A stretch of 37,902 bases of DNA from a bacterium (GCA_028275345.1 JAPWUV010000015.1:1-37902); one strand, 5' to 3'; positions 7,167 to 16,232 are shown, counted from the stretch's first letter. Translations and numbers: made by a program. The notes: a model not told the origin generated them from the letters alone.

Positions 7167-8366
7167 CTATCGGTCCAGATGTCCAGGCAACCAGAAGGTC
7201 GTCCAATCGCAAATCCGCCCCCATGGGCCGTAGCCAGCGGTTGTCTCGTAGGCCGCCCAGGCCTCCCATCGCCCTCGTTGCTCCTCCCCGAAGGTCGGAT
7301 TTCCGACGGTCTCCCGGGAGAAGACGGTGGCAGGGGGCGTGGCCGGCAGGCGGTAGATCCAGGATCCGGTGCCGGCGGGCGGGGTGAGCCGCACCTCCAC
7401 CGCCCGCAGGTCTGGACGGGCTGGGACGCTTACGGTGAGGACCTGGCCGGCGGAGGGGGTGGGCAAGCGCCCGCCCATCCAGACCAGGAAGGGCCGCGCG
7501 CAGGACCCGACTGGTGCTGGCGGCGTGGGGGTCGGAGTGGGCGTGGGAGTGGGCGTCGGCGTGGGCGTCGGCGTGGGCGTGTTCGTGGGCGTGGGGGTCG
7601 GGGTGGGGGTCGGCGTCACCTGTCCCTGCACCCGCACGTAGTCCACGTGGAGACTGGTCCAGTTGCCCCAGAGGGCGCAACTCCAGCGGTAGTTGCCGAT
7701 GTGCAACCCCGCTGGTCGCCCGACCCCCGCTGGGACCGTCCCAGAGGCCCGCAGGATCCCGTTGACTAGGATCCGCCAGGTCCCGGCTCCATAGACCTCC
7801 AGCCGGACGGTGAAGAAGGCACCCGGATTGATCCCCATCGCCAATAGCTGGAGATCTGGGGAGCCGAAATCGGGGGCGGCCACCTGGGCACCGTCGCTGT
7901 TGGCATGGACGCGCAGGATGTTCTCGAAGCTGTGGACGTAATTGCCGTTGGAACAACCAGAGGGTGTGCCAGTTCCCACCGAGAACAGCATCCCCAGCGG
8001 CGTCCGCTCGGGGAAGCGCAGGCGGACCTCGATGGCGTAGTCGGTGTAGAGGGCGGGGATGGAGATCGAGCGGGCGAGAAAGCCCGAGAAGTCGTCCCGC
8101 CCCCCGCCGTCGGCTCCCGCGTTGTCGACCCGGACCACGGTGGCAGACCCATCCATCGGGAAGGTGACCTCGTCCCCGTTCCCGAACCAGTAAATCCCCC
8201 AGCCGGGTGCCGAGCCGTTGAAGTGCTCCAAGTAGAGATCCACCCAGCCCGATTGGGCTTGGATGGCTCCAGGTGTCTGCCCAGCCAAGGCCGTAAGGAA
8301 GGCGAGAAGAAAGAAAACGAGCGAGAAGACCCCAACTCGCGCTGGATGCGGCTTAAGCGCCCTCAT
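7167..8366 (-). CDS. Secreted protein with lectin/LamG-like domain and Thr-Pro linker
   Basis: 399 residues. Signal peptide (VGVFSLVFFLLAFLTALAGQ, cleavage near AIQAQ), then a ~200-residue beta-rich domain (YLEHFNGSAPGWGIY, DYAIEVRLRFPERTPLGM, FFTVRLEVYGAGTWRILVNG) resembling the jelly-roll LamG/DUF1080-type lectin fold. A ~45-residue Pro-Thr repeat follows, then a C-terminal beta domain (VEVRLTPPAGTGSWIYRLPA). This architecture is common in Chloroflexota cell-surface proteins. Its place in the middle of the pilus operon suggests an adhesin or a substrate presented by the pilus, which is inference. Four cysteines in the two folded domains could form disulfides. Start 8366 was chosen for the signal peptide and the overlap with the small frame upstream. 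Confidence 0.75.
   Translation of the reverse strand: MRALKPHPARVGVFSLVFFLLAFLTALAGQTPGAIQAQSGWVDLYLEHFNGSAPGWGIYWFGNGDEVTFPMDGSATVVRVDNAGADGGGRDDFSGFLARSISIPALYTDYAIEVRLRFPERTPLGMLFSVGTGTPSGCSNGNYVHSFENILRVHANSDGAQVAAPDFGSPDLQLLAMGINPGAFFTVRLEVYGAGTWRILVNGILRASGTVPAGVGRPAGLHIGNYRWSCALWGNWTSLHVDYVRVQGQVTPTPTPTPTPTNTPTPTPTPTPTPTPTPTPTPPAPVGSCARPFLVWMGGRLPTPSAGQVLTVSVPARPDLRAVEVRLTPPAGTGSWIYRLPATPPATVFSRETVGNPTFGEEQRGRWEAWAAYETTAGYGPWGRICDWTTFWLPGHLDR
7524..7617 (-). repeat. Thr-Pro codon repeat
   Basis: On the minus strand a run of alternating ACG/ACC and CCC codons encodes (PT)n with one NTP interruption. It is a flexible linker inside the secreted-protein gene and is prone to slippage. A second, shorter run is at 16131-16181. 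Confidence 0.9.
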
Positions 8367-8617
8367 GGGAGCCGTCCCTCCTCGAGATCCACTGCGCCCC
8401 ACCAATCCACCGTCAGGCCTCCCAAGAAGATGGAGGGCCCATCAAGTCTCGGGTTTTGGCGCGCTCTTCGAATCGGAACCGCAAGCAGGCAACTGCTGGT
8501 ATCACCGCCACCTCCATCATAATGATAACCCATTCGTTGCATGGGGAAGAGGAAGAATCCAACTGCGTAACCCCTGATGATGATAGCTTTGTCTGTCGCG
8601 TAAGGAGAAGGGCACAT
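8363..8617 (-). CDS. Possible small protein, unknown
   Basis: 84 codons from ATG 8617 to a TGA that overlaps the ATG of the secreted-protein gene (ATGA at 8363-8366), the same coupling seen at most other junctions of this operon. The product contains an aromatic and Gly-rich stretch (YAVGFFLFPMQRMGYHYDGG) and no recognised motif. Base composition is noticeably less GC-rich than in the neighbours. The alternative is a non-coding leader of the secreted-protein gene. No good ribosome site is evident before 8617, so the call is weak. Confidence 0.3.
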   Translation of the reverse strand: MCPSPYATDKAIIIRGYAVGFFLFPMQRMGYHYDGGGGDTSSCLLAVPIRRARQNPRLDGPSIFLGGLTVDWWGAVDLEEGRLP

Positions 8618-8703
8618 CCGACCGAGCGACTCCTGCTGGGAGCGCCCGTGGCCGCTCTAGTCGCGGCCCAGTGGTCGTCCAGTCGCCATCCAAGCGGATG
8701 GCC

Positions 8704-9090
8704 TCAGCGGCCAGGGTAATGACGCGGATCACGCGAAATCTCCAAGCGCCAGCGAGCACCGACTTGGGCTCGCGCGAGAAGGTCCAAACGTCCCTCGATG
8801 AGATAGCGAGCCGGTTGCGGCGGCGCATACGCGCGGAAAGGGCGGGCCTCCACGGCATGGACGATGCGCCCCTCCTCGTCCAGCCAAATCGCCGCGAAGG
8901 GAAAGAAGACGAAGAAGGTGTGGATGCCGACCGCGCGGGGATGCCTTCGCCAAGCAGGGAAAACAAAGAGCAGTCCATCAGCCGGAAGATCCCGGCGGAA
9001 CATCAGCCCCCGCAACCGCGCTAGAGGCCGGTTGCAGACTTGAAACCGCCCGACCTTCTGGCCGATCTCATCGAAGACCTGCGCTTCCAC
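8704..9090 (-). CDS. DUF192 family protein
   Basis: 128 residues carrying the DUF192 pattern: RLRGLMFRRDLP, then GLLFVFP, then GIHTFFVFFPFAAIWLDEEG and PARYLIEG. DUF192 proteins are small beta-barrel proteins of unclear function, often exported; this one has no obvious signal peptide. It lies between cpaF1 and the secreted-protein gene in the pilus operon, 48 bp after cpaF1. Members of this family are sometimes found next to Tad/CpaB genes, so a role in the pilus is possible but unproven. Confidence 0.85.
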   Translation of the reverse strand: MEAQVFDEIGQKVGRFQVCNRPLARLRGLMFRRDLPADGLLFVFPAWRRHPRAVGIHTFFVFFPFAAIWLDEEGRIVHAVEARPFRAYAPPQPARYLIEGRLDLLARAQVGARWRLEISRDPRHYPGR

Positions 9091-9138
9091 GTCAGCCCCC
9101 CCGTTGCCGCCAGATCCCGTGTGAAACCGTCCGCGCCG

Positions 9139-10578
9139 TCATGCTGGCCTCCGGAACCATTCTGGAGGCAATCCTAGCTCCTCTGCCGTGAAGCCGCGGC
9201 GAGTCGGGCGGTTACCGGCTGGGGCCAGCTCCCCCCGGGCCGGGTCCAGACGGAAGAGGGGGTTGAGGGTGGGACGACCAGCGGCCTTCTCTACCACTGG
9301 GGCCACCTCTAAGATCTCGGTGACCGTCTGGCCGTGGACTGGATGCATGGTGATGTGGACGATGGCCGTGACGGCGTCGGCGAAGGCCTGGGCCAGGGTG
9401 AGCTCCTCCATCCGGGCGGCGTCGGGGTGGGCGCGGGCCGCCTGCAGGAACCGCCCCCAGACCCCAGCGGCGTCGGGAGCGTGGATCGTGAAGACGCAAC
9501 GGCCATGGCCAGTGGCGGCGGCCCGGACCAGCTCCCAGGCCTCCGCCCCCCGGGCCTCCCCCAGCACGATGCCGTCGGGCCGGAAGCGAAGGGCCGCCCG
9601 GATCAGGTCGTAGGGGGTGACCGGCGGCGGCCCCCCGGGGATCCCGGGGGAGGACAGGGTGTAGACCACGTTGCCGGTGTCCTCCTCTGGCTTCCCGCTC
9701 CAGCCGTGGAGAAAGATCTCTGGCGTGTCCTCGATGACGAACAGCCGCAGGCGGCCCTTCGGGAAAAGGTCCAGCGCCGCCTGCAGTAGCGCCCGGGACA
9801 GGGTAGTCTTGCCGCTCCCCGTCTCCCCGGCCACCACCACTACCCCGCCCCGGGCGAGCACGGCCAGAAGATAATTGGCCGCCTCGGGGGAGAGAACCCC
9901 CCGGCCACGGGGGAGAGGAAGCGGGGAGAAAGCGTTGCGCTGGGGCGGCGGCAGTCGGTTAGACGTCAAGACAGAAAGGTCCGCCCTGGACCCGAAGTCG
10001 GCCACTCGTATGGTCGCCAAGTCCCCATAGGGAGAGGCGGGGGGAACGATCATAGAGAGCCGCAGCCCCTTCTCCCGGATCCCCTCCGGGGTGGGGATTG
10101 GGAGCCGCAGGGCGGCGTCCGCGAAGGGGCGCTCATACAGGGGCGCGGGGACTCCCGTCCCCTCGATCTGCACCCGCAAGGCCGCCCCCAGCCCCTCCGG
10201 GGCCGGGCCGGCATAGGACCAGCCCTCCCCGATTCGGTAGACGTAGAGATGCCGGAGGTTGAGAGCGATATCCGTCACCCGGGGATCTCGCAACAGGGCC
10301 ACGATGGGCCCCAGGCCCGATAACTCCCCCAGAAGGTCCGCCAGAAAGGTCTCGGGGAGCGAGATCCCCTCCTGCAGGCGCGCTTGTTCGGAGAGCTCCC
10401 CGAAGACCTGGCGGGCCAAGTCCAGCAACTCCCCAGCCGTCAGCCGGCCTCGTCGGGCAGCCTCTGCCTTACGGGCGGTACCCTCCTCCAGCAGACGCCT
10501 CCGCCAGTCCGCCAGCCGATCTGGAGAGGCGGCGTCGGTAGTCATAGCCACGCGTCCGAAGTCAGCGAACTCGGGCAT
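9139..10578 (-). CDS. cpaF: CpaF/TadA-type secretion ATPase, copy 1
   Basis: 479 residues. Charged helical N-terminus, N-terminal domain with SGLGPIVALLRDPRVTDIAL, Walker A GETGSGKT at residues 251-258, Asp box FVIEDTPEIFL, Walker B region RPDGIVLGEARGAEAWELVR, and His box CVFTIHAPDAAG. All motor motifs of the TadA/CpaF/VirB11 family are present, so this is the canonical motor of the two in the window. Start 10578 has AAGGAGGG three to ten bases before ATG; an open upstream ATG (10626) lies inside a hairpin and was rejected. A 72-bp gap with an inverted repeat separates it from tadZ1. Likely works with TadZ1, CpaB1 and possibly the platform pair at 21034-22875. Confidence 0.92.
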   Translation of the reverse strand: MPEFADFGRVAMTTDAASPDRLADWRRRLLEEGTARKAEAARRGRLTAGELLDLARQVFGELSEQARLQEGISLPETFLADLLGELSGLGPIVALLRDPRVTDIALNLRHLYVYRIGEGWSYAGPAPEGLGAALRVQIEGTGVPAPLYERPFADAALRLPIPTPEGIREKGLRLSMIVPPASPYGDLATIRVADFGSRADLSVLTSNRLPPPQRNAFSPLPLPRGRGVLSPEAANYLLAVLARGGVVVVAGETGSGKTTLSRALLQAALDLFPKGRLRLFVIEDTPEIFLHGWSGKPEEDTGNVVYTLSSPGIPGGPPPVTPYDLIRAALRFRPDGIVLGEARGAEAWELVRAAATGHGRCVFTIHAPDAAGVWGRFLQAARAHPDAARMEELTLAQAFADAVTAIVHITMHPVHGQTVTEILEVAPVVEKAAGRPTLNPLFRLDPARGELAPAGNRPTRRGFTAEELGLPPEWFRRPA

Positions 10579-10599
10579 TTTCCCTCCTTCTGGATGGGT

Positions 10600-10644
10600 T
10601 TTAGGGGGCAGAAGGCGTCCCCGCACACTCCCCTGCCCCCTAAA
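10600..10644 (-). promoter_or_regulatory. 12-bp perfect inverted repeat between tadZ1 and cpaF1
   Basis: Arms TTTAGGGGGCAG (10600-10611) and CTGCCCCCTAAA (10633-10644) are exact reverse complements around a 21-base loop. No T-run follows on the minus strand, so it is not a classical terminator. It could be an mRNA-stabilising or processing hairpin, or a protein binding site, that sets the ratio of tadZ1 to downstream genes. Confidence 0.7.
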
Positions 10645-10650
10645 GGCAAC

Positions 10651-12039
10651 TTACCGCCGCAACAGCGGGATCCCCCGCCGCCGGGGCTCGCTGGGCAACA
10701 GTCCCGCCGCCGCGGCGGCCTCCCGAATCCCAGGAACGAAGTGGGCGGCGAAGCCAATCAGGGCTTCGGCGAAGGGTGCCAACTCCTCTGGCCGCTCCTT
10801 CTTCCAGCGCCAAATCAGGATGTCCGTCCGCCGATCGGAGTTGACGGCGGCGTCCGCCAGGCGGGGATCCACGTAGGGGATGACCCCGTGGGGGGCGAGC
10901 CGGAACCCCAGGCCGTCCTCCTGCAGGGCCTGGTTGAGAAGGTTGTGGGCGGATTTGAAGGAATCGCCCACCACCATGTTGTAGACCACCTTGACCTGGG
11001 ATCCCACCAAGGCGGCGGCCTCCCGCTCGGACAGGCCGCTCGCGGCGAGAGCCCGGATCATGCGGTGGATCCAGGCTCGGACCTGGGCCAGATCGGGGAC
11101 CTCCGGCTTGATGACCACGGCGATCGCCGCAGCCTCCCGCAACGCCGCTCGGTGCAAGGGGTGGGCCGGGTTGATCCCCACATCCGCGACGGAAAGCCCC
11201 CCAGCGGCCTCCGCCGCCCCATACAGCATCCGGACCTCCGGGTAAGGATCCTGGCCAGGCTCCTCCTTCCGGGAGAGCTCCGGATCCCCCACCTCCTCAG
11301 CGAAGACCCCGGGCAGGACATGCAAGGTGGGTAGCTCTTGGATCTCCGAGAAGGCGGAAAGGATCATCGCGCCGCCCGCCAAATTCGACAGCGCATCACG
11401 GTTGGTGGGCCGGATCCCCCGCCGCAGAAGACCGATGAGGGTCCCCCGGGGAGCTCCGCCCTGGTGCATCCGCAGATGGTAGAACACGGAGCCCCCGTTG
11501 GCGTCCAAGTCCGAGAGGTAGACCGGGTAGCCGCACAGGGCGAGCAACGTCGCGAGGTTGACGGCCAAGGTGGTCTTGCCGGTCCCCCCCTTGGGGGAGG
11601 TGACGGCGATCCGGCGGACGGCGATGCCGGCCATGGCCCGGGCGGCCACGTCCCCGCCCAGCACCGTCCGGCGAAAGATCTCCTCGGCTGGCCGCCCGCC
11701 CTCTCCCAGGCGGGCTAGAGTGTCCCGCAGGCTCTGGAGGTCCGCCTCGGTGGGGGGATACGGGAAGACGGCGGCTCCGGAGCCCTGAGCCCAGGCCGTC
11801 AGCGCCCCGCCCGGGGTCCCCACCACCACTGGGACCCACCCAGCCGTCACGGCCTCCCGGACCGCCTCCAGGCCGGCGGCGGCCTCCGGCTCCACCACCA
11901 CCAGGGGCCCGGCGTCGAAGGCTGACAGCAACCTGGCGGAAAGGGTGGGCAGTTGCGCCTGCACCTCGTGGCCCCACTCTTGGAGGAACAGGTTGATCTT
12001 GGACGAAACGGCTCCCGCGCCAATCACCAGGACCTTCAT
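10651..12039 (-). CDS. tadZ: TadZ/CpaE-like ParA-family ATPase, copy 1
   Basis: 462 residues. An N-terminal receiver-like domain ([20 protein letters not shown], roughly 1-130) precedes a ParA/MinD domain with an intact deviant Walker [17 protein letters not shown] (KGGTGKT at 150-156), [14 protein letters not shown] as the A' region and [13 protein letters not shown] as Walker B. In the Tad system TadZ/CpaE positions the machine. In contrast to TadZ2 (6235-7152) it keeps both lysines. It starts four bases inside the end of cpaB1 and its stop lies before a 12-bp inverted repeat. Confidence 0.87.
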   Translation of the reverse strand: MKVLVIGAGAVSSKINLFLQEWGHEVQAQLPTLSARLLSAFDAGPLVVVEPEAAAGLEAVREAVTAGWVPVVVGTPGGALTAWAQGSGAAVFPYPPTEADLQSLRDTLARLGEGGRPAEEIFRRTVLGGDVAARAMAGIAVRRIAVTSPKGGTGKTTLAVNLATLLALCGYPVYLSDLDANGGSVFYHLRMHQGGAPRGTLIGLLRRGIRPTNRDALSNLAGGAMILSAFSEIQELPTLHVLPGVFAEEVGDPELSRKEEPGQDPYPEVRMLYGAAEAAGGLSVADVGINPAHPLHRAALREAAAIAVVIKPEVPDLAQVRAWIHRMIRALAASGLSEREAAALVGSQVKVVYNMVVGDSFKSAHNLLNQALQEDGLGFRLAPHGVIPYVDPRLADAAVNSDRRTDILIWRWKKERPEELAPFAEALIGFAAHFVPGIREAAAAAGLLPSEPRRRGIPLLRR

Positions 12040-12914
12040 GGCTTCCCTCCCTCCGTCTGCAGTCGTCGGCGGTCTTCCTCCATCTGCGCGAGAAAGTCAT
12101 CGAAGGTGAAGGCTGGCGTGCGCTCGGGCAAGCCCTCGGCCCGACCCAAGTGGACGACGAAGACCTTCTCCGCTTGTTGCAGGGTCAGGGCCAGACGCTC
12201 CAGCTCTCCAGCCGGGACGCGGAGAATCAGCGTGGGCCGTCCCGAAACCGCACCCAACTCGGGATCCGTGCGGGGAGACAGCGCAACCAGCACTTGGACT
12301 CCTTGGGGGAAGAGGCTCTTGGCAACTGGGATTCGCACCGTCACCGGGAGGGTGGTGGTGAGGGCCGCTGGCGTGGCCATGGGTGTGGGTTGCGGTGTCA
12401 CGGATAGGAGCTCTGAGGCGGCAGGTGCCTCTAACCGAGTAGGCTCGTGGGCCACCACGGCCAGGATGCCCACAATGTCCCCGGGTCGGAAGGTCTCGAT
12501 GGGTGGGGAGGCAATGTTCGGCTCGTCCAAGAAGAGGGGAAACGCAGCATGGCCAGGCGCGTCCGCCAGCAAGGCGGAAAAACGTCCCCCCGCTGGGGCC
12601 AGCAACGCATCCCGGGGGATGGGATTTCCGGCCTGAACTGGCATGGCCAGCAACCCCCCGACGGTCCGAGTGATCTCCTCCGCCGGCACGAAGGCCGCGG
12701 AGGCCTCATCCCGAAAGGCGCGGATGACCTTGAGGTCCTTCTCGGTCAACGTCGTCCCAGCGGGGAGATCCCGGGCAGCAGCCAGGAGCTCCACCTCTGG
12801 AGGACGGGCAGTTGCCGAGATGCTCTGTAGCAACAGGAAAGAGGCCACGAACACGGCGGCGGAGATCGCCACCACGCCTAAACCGCCTAATGAAGATGAG
12901 AGACGGCGTATCAT
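12036..12914 (-). CDS. cpaB: CpaB/RcpC-like SAF-domain protein, copy 1
   Basis: 292 residues. N-terminal membrane helix ([20 protein letters not shown]), SAF domain ([20 protein letters not shown], then [20 protein letters not shown]), a Pro-Thr-rich linker ([18 protein letters not shown]) and a C-terminal domain with [20 protein letters not shown]. This is the full-length CpaB arrangement. GGAGGTG precedes ATG 12914 by about six bases. The much longer open frame reaching 13772 is antisense to the plus-strand gene and was not used. It is the first gene of the long minus-strand pilus operon, so the promoter should lie within 12915-13215. Confidence 0.88.
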   Translation of the reverse strand: MIRRLSSSLGGLGVVAISAAVFVASFLLLQSISATARPPEVELLAAARDLPAGTTLTEKDLKVIRAFRDEASAAFVPAEEITRTVGGLLAMPVQAGNPIPRDALLAPAGGRFSALLADAPGHAAFPLFLDEPNIASPPIETFRPGDIVGILAVVAHEPTRLEAPAASELLSVTPQPTPMATPAALTTTLPVTVRIPVAKSLFPQGVQVLVALSPRTDPELGAVSGRPTLILRVPAGELERLALTLQQAEKVFVVHLGRAEGLPERTPAFTFDDFLAQMEEDRRRLQTEGGKP

Positions 12915-13215
12915 TGGAACACCTCCAAGAAACGAGATGTCCGCGCGGAACAGGCGGCCCAACAGCCGTCCACGAGAAGCCCCCCGCGCGAATTTCCCGA
13001 ATTCTGATTTTAACATCCCAGTCTCCGCAAATCGGTGATCACGCTGGGCACGCCAAGGATCCAAGATTTTGGGTGTCACGTGGCCGAATTGGATTTGCCG
13101 TTCTCCTCGCACAGCAGACAGGGCTATCATATGGAAGGCGGAGGCAACAAAGACGCCGACGACCTGCCAGCAATTCCGCGGGGAATCGACAGCCATTGCG
13201 ATCTCTCGCGACAGG
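12915..13215. promoter_or_regulatory. Divergent promoter region between pilus and T4SS-like operons
   Basis: About 300 bp with no convincing gene, separating the two divergent operons. It is distinctly more AT-rich around 13001-13040 and 13081-13135. On the minus strand TGTTAAAAT near 13009-13017 resembles an extended -10 for cpaB1. On the plus strand TATCAT at 13125-13130 is a possible -10 for the 13216 gene, with only a weak -35. Shared control of both operons is likely but not shown. Confidence 0.45.
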
Positions 13216-13869
13216 ATGGATGCTACGATGCAAACGCAAACGGTTTGGGAAATAAGCGGACTTGGAGGGCTGGAGGTTAGGCTCCAGCTTCTTCGAGAAG
13301 GCAAGCGGAGGCAATGGCGCGCGGTGGGGGAGGAGGCGGGGGAGAAGTGGTCCGTGGACCTCCCCTCCCTGCCCGGGACGATCATCTGGCTTCCCGCCCT
13401 TCCTGACCCAGATGCGCTCCGGCGCGTTTCTTGGTGGGGCATGAAGGAGCTGGGCGTCGAGTGGGGAGAGGCAGTCCAGTTGCGGGATTCGCTCTGGCTC
13501 TGCCCGTTGGTGGTCCGGCATGGCAAAGCACAAGCGGAGCTCATGCGAATAGAGCGCGTCTTCCTAGGGACGCGACAGTGGAGTCCAGACAGTCCCCAGC
13601 TCATTGCCTTGGTCGCCGCTTCACCGAATGGCGAGATGTATCTGATTCTGGCCGCCTTCCTAAGCCTGAAGGAGACGCAAGCCCCCGGCGCGAAGACGCC
13701 GCGGGTCTCCCTGCTTTTTCCGCACGAGGCGGAGATCCAAGTTGGACAACTGTTGGAGCGGAACAAAATCAATGCGCCCGTGATGGTCGTGTGGGGTCAA
13801 ACGGGGCAGGATAAGGCCAAGGCCAGCATCCCTGCCAGCCCACTCGACTGGGCGGATTTGGAGATCTGA
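13216..13869 (+). CDS. Hypothetical protein, first gene of T4SS-like operon
   Basis: 217 residues, unrecognised. It is cytosolic by appearance, with no membrane segment or signal, and has beta-rich, Trp-rich segments (WEISGLGGLEVRLQLLREGK, LPGTIIWLPALPDPDALRRV) and a C-terminal VMVVWGQTGQDKAKASI. Start is 13216 or 13228 (both ATG in frame, with AGGA near 13213); upstream codons read through non-coding-looking sequence. It precedes the VirB6-like gene by 9 bp with a shared ribosome site GAGGAGG, so it belongs to that operon. Function unknown; a cytosolic regulator or assembly factor would fit the position. Confidence 0.65.
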   Translation: MDATMQTQTVWEISGLGGLEVRLQLLREGKRRQWRAVGEEAGEKWSVDLPSLPGTIIWLPALPDPDALRRVSWWGMKELGVEWGEAVQLRDSLWLCPLVVRHGKAQAELMRIERVFLGTRQWSPDSPQLIALVAASPNGEMYLILAAFLSLKETQAPGAKTPRVSLLFPHEAEIQVGQLLERNKINAPVMVVWGQTGQDKAKASIPASPLDWADLEI

Positions 13870-13878
13870 GGAGGACCT

Positions 13879-15123
13879 ATGGCGTCCCTCATCGTTGACG
13901 TCATCATCTCTGTCCTAGCTCGCATCGTGGCCATCGCGGTGATATTGATCCTGCTGGCCGTGACGGGGCTTCCGGCTCTGCTATTGGCATCCCTGTTCAC
14001 GACGGTTGCCTCCCTGATACCCAGAACTGGCATCCCCTACATCACGGTCGGCGGCAACGCTTGGGTCTCTTTCCAGCCTGGTCCCACGCCGATGATTCTG
14101 ATCGGCCCTCCCTTGGTGCTGTTGCTGGCCGTGGTCCATGCCGTTCTCTCCTCCATCGCCTCCTCCGCGGAGGAGGACATGAGTTCGCAGACGCTTCTGC
14201 GCTCGACGCTCTCCGCCGCGCTCTCCCCCATCTTCCTCGCGCTGGCCATGGCTCTCTCCAACGTCGCCGTGGCCGTCACGGCGGGCCTGGTCTCGCTGGC
14301 GCAACAGACGGTGAGTAGCGTGTGGAACGATGCGGTTCTGTGGGGGCAGGCCGTTTTCGTCCTCTCCACGATGACCATGGTTCTGGTAGCGGCCAACGTG
14401 GTGTCTTTCCAAACTGGCGTCGTGGCGGCCATCGGGCTTCTAGTGTTCTGCGTCCTCTACGCTTTGATGGCCGGCCTGCTGGTGGCCTTCCACCTCCTCT
14501 CCGTCCTCTATGGGGCGGCGCTCCACGTTGTGGTGCTGACGGGATTCGTGGCGGGGCCGGCTCAAGGAGCGGGGGAGTCTGGCCTGCGATCGGGGATGAT
14601 CCTCCGGGTGGTGGAGGCCATCATGCGGACCGCCGTGGTGCGCCTCTCCCTTCAGGTCGTCTTGACCGTCGCCGTCGCACTGTCCATCGCGGGCGGTCTG
14701 GTCCAGAACACCCTCTGGGGCATGATGGACGCCTACTACGCCACTGCCAAGGGGCTCAGCCAGACTAACTATGGCCTTCTGAAGGCAACGGGGCAGACGG
14801 CAGAGGGGGTCTTCGCCTCGATCTACCCGCAACGCCAGCCCCCACGTCAGGCTCCAGATGCTTGCTCCCTCTCGGGCGGCGATGGAAGTTGCGACGCCCT
14901 GATCATGCGGGCGGCCCTCACGGGGCTGGTGGGCGGCCTCGTCTTCATCGCTCTGCTCTTCCTCTTCTGGTCAGCCGTCCGAGAGGCCGTCCTCGGGGCC
15001 TGGGAGCAGGTCCGTGCCAGGGCTACCCAGTGGCGGTCGCGGCTACGCGGGTGGATGTCGCCCGTGGCGGGTAGCCTGGGGGTTCTGGTCGGGCCGGCAC
15101 CCACAGACGGAGGAGCGAAATGA
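13879..15123 (+). CDS. Polytopic membrane protein, VirB6/TrbL-like
   Basis: 414 residues with about seven to eight hydrophobic segments: near the N-terminus (IVAIAVILILLAVTGLPALL), around 75-95, 120-145, 165-215 (a pair), 255-280 and a last one in GLVGGLVFIALLFLFW. A soluble loop containing Cys residues (ACSLSGGDGSCD) precedes the last helix, and the C-terminal tail is basic. This is the topology of VirB6/TrbL-type T4SS channel proteins. It also resembles CedA of the archaeal Ced DNA importer in general layout. The strongest support is the context: a VirB4-like ATPase and a PrgI/VirB3-like protein in the same operon. The stop overlaps the next ATG (ATGA). Confidence 0.65.
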   Translation: MASLIVDVIISVLARIVAIAVILILLAVTGLPALLLASLFTTVASLIPRTGIPYITVGGNAWVSFQPGPTPMILIGPPLVLLLAVVHAVLSSIASSAEEDMSSQTLLRSTLSAALSPIFLALAMALSNVAVAVTAGLVSLAQQTVSSVWNDAVLWGQAVFVLSTMTMVLVAANVVSFQTGVVAAIGLLVFCVLYALMAGLLVAFHLLSVLYGAALHVVVLTGFVAGPAQGAGESGLRSGMILRVVEAIMRTAVVRLSLQVVLTVAVALSIAGGLVQNTLWGMMDAYYATAKGLSQTNYGLLKATGQTAEGVFASIYPQRQPPRQAPDACSLSGGDGSCDALIMRAALTGLVGGLVFIALLFLFWSAVREAVLGAWEQVRARATQWRSRLRGWMSPVAGSLGVLVGPAPTDGGAK

Positions 15124-16232
15124 AACGTTGGATCTGGACCCTCCTCCGACGCTGGCTTCTGCGCTCTCTGCTCGGATCCGCCCTGGCGACCTTGGCGATG
15201 AAGATGCTGGTCGTCTTGGTCGCCGCCGCGGCGGCGACCGCCCTCCTCGTCGCCCTGCCGCTAGGGCTCTTCGGAAGCCTGTCCCCCCGCCATTCGAATT
15301 GCGGTTACACCGCCTTCCAAGCCGGGAGGGTGGAGTGCGCGGATGAACAGGGGGTTCTAGAGGCGATGGCAGGCCGCACGCCCGATCCCCAATACGCGGC
15401 GGGGGAGATTCTGAGCCGGGACGCTCGGGGAATGTTGCCTGCCTACATTCCCATCGCGCCGCCACCTGGAGCGGAGCCGGGTCGGCTGGATCAGCCAGGC
15501 GGCTATGGCCCCTACGACGTGTTGCGGACGATCCAGGAGCGGGAGTTCGCGGGGCTGGCGGCCTACTTCGCCGTGGCCCAGGTCACAGGTCCTCCCGCGG
15601 TGGTCTACGACCCTTTCCGAAAAGAGGGACGTTGCGGCGATCGGGCGTGCGAGGCCTCCCCGCGCTCCTACATATCCCAAGCGATGCTGAAGTGCCTGCA
15701 AAAGCTGACGGGAGAGCAGGCGGAGAGGATTTTCTTCCAGATGGAAGGCGAGGGGGCGGTCGCCCTGGCCTTTACCCACACGATCCAGTACTTGGAGGCG
15801 GTGAGCGCAAACCCGCCAGTCTACGAGACGAAAAATGCCGACGCGGGCTTCCTCTGCGTGGGCTACCGGGTGAACGCTAGGCAACTCCTTCGCACCTACG
15901 AGACGGGGGACCCGCCCCAGGACTTGGTGCAGGAGATCGACCGCCTGCTGGCGGAGGAAGCGGGCAGGAGCCTGGTGAACGCCCTCGATCAGGCGACGGT
16001 GGCAGACATTCTGGCCAGCCTCTTGGAGCTGTTCCAGCTCGTTCGTCCGATTCAGGACCACCGTGCGGAGCATCCACGTTTGGACATCGCCGTCACCGCG
16101 CGGGTCCTCGCGCGGGAGGCGATCTTCTTCCCCACGCCCACGCCCACACCCACGCCCACGCCTACCCCGACCACGACGCCTATACCTCCCGTGGCCACCC
16201 CCATCCCCATGCCCGCCCAGCCAGCTCGTTAG
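15120..16232 (+). CDS. Membrane-anchored extracytoplasmic protein with Thr-Pro tail
   Basis: 370 residues. Basic N-terminus, then a membrane segment at about residues 24-52 (MKMLVVLVAAAAATALLVAL), an extracytoplasmic region with six cysteines in pairs (RVECADE, GRCGDRACEA, KCLQKL, FLCVGY), and a C-terminal (PT)n tail ending PMPAQPAR. GGAGGAGCGAA precedes the ATG, which overlaps the previous stop. No family was recognised. In Gram-positive-type T4SS loci the position after the VirB6-like gene often holds a peptidoglycan-remodelling VirB1-like protein, but no lysozyme or NlpC/P60 motif is visible here, so that role is not claimed. Confidence 0.7.
   Translation: MKRWIWTLLRRWLLRSLLGSALATLAMKMLVVLVAAAAATALLVALPLGLFGSLSPRHSNCGYTAFQAGRVECADEQGVLEAMAGRTPDPQYAAGEILSRDARGMLPAYIPIAPPPGAEPGRLDQPGGYGPYDVLRTIQEREFAGLAAYFAVAQVTGPPAVVYDPFRKEGRCGDRACEASPRSYISQAMLKCLQKLTGEQAERIFFQMEGEGAVALAFTHTIQYLEAVSANPPVYETKNADAGFLCVGYRVNARQLLRTYETGDPPQDLVQEIDRLLAEEAGRSLVNALDQATVADILASLLELFQLVRPIQDHRAEHPRLDIAVTARVLAREAIFFPTPTPTPTPTPTPTTTPIPPVATPIPMPAQPAR
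16131..16181 (+). repeat. Thr-Pro codon repeat
   Basis: Tandem CCCACG/CCCACA units encode a Pro-Thr tail at the end of the 15120 gene product. It resembles the linker repeat at 7524-7617 and is a low-complexity protein feature, not a CRISPR or satellite. Confidence 0.85.

Noticed and set aside
7524-7617. Short tandem repeat, first suspected as CRISPR-like or satellite
   Set aside because: The units are 6-12 bases with no spacers and keep the reading frame as Pro-Thr codons, so it is a protein linker.
7153-7956. Upstream extension of TadZ2
   Set aside because: The added part is the wrong frame of the secreted-protein gene, full of His/Ala/Asp repeats from the Thr-Pro codons; AGGAGGG before 7152 marks the true start.
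12036-13772. 578-codon minus-strand frame as a fused protein
   Set aside because: Only the last 292 codons look like a CpaB protein. The extra N-terminal part is antisense to the 13216 gene, and a strong ribosome site precedes ATG 12914.
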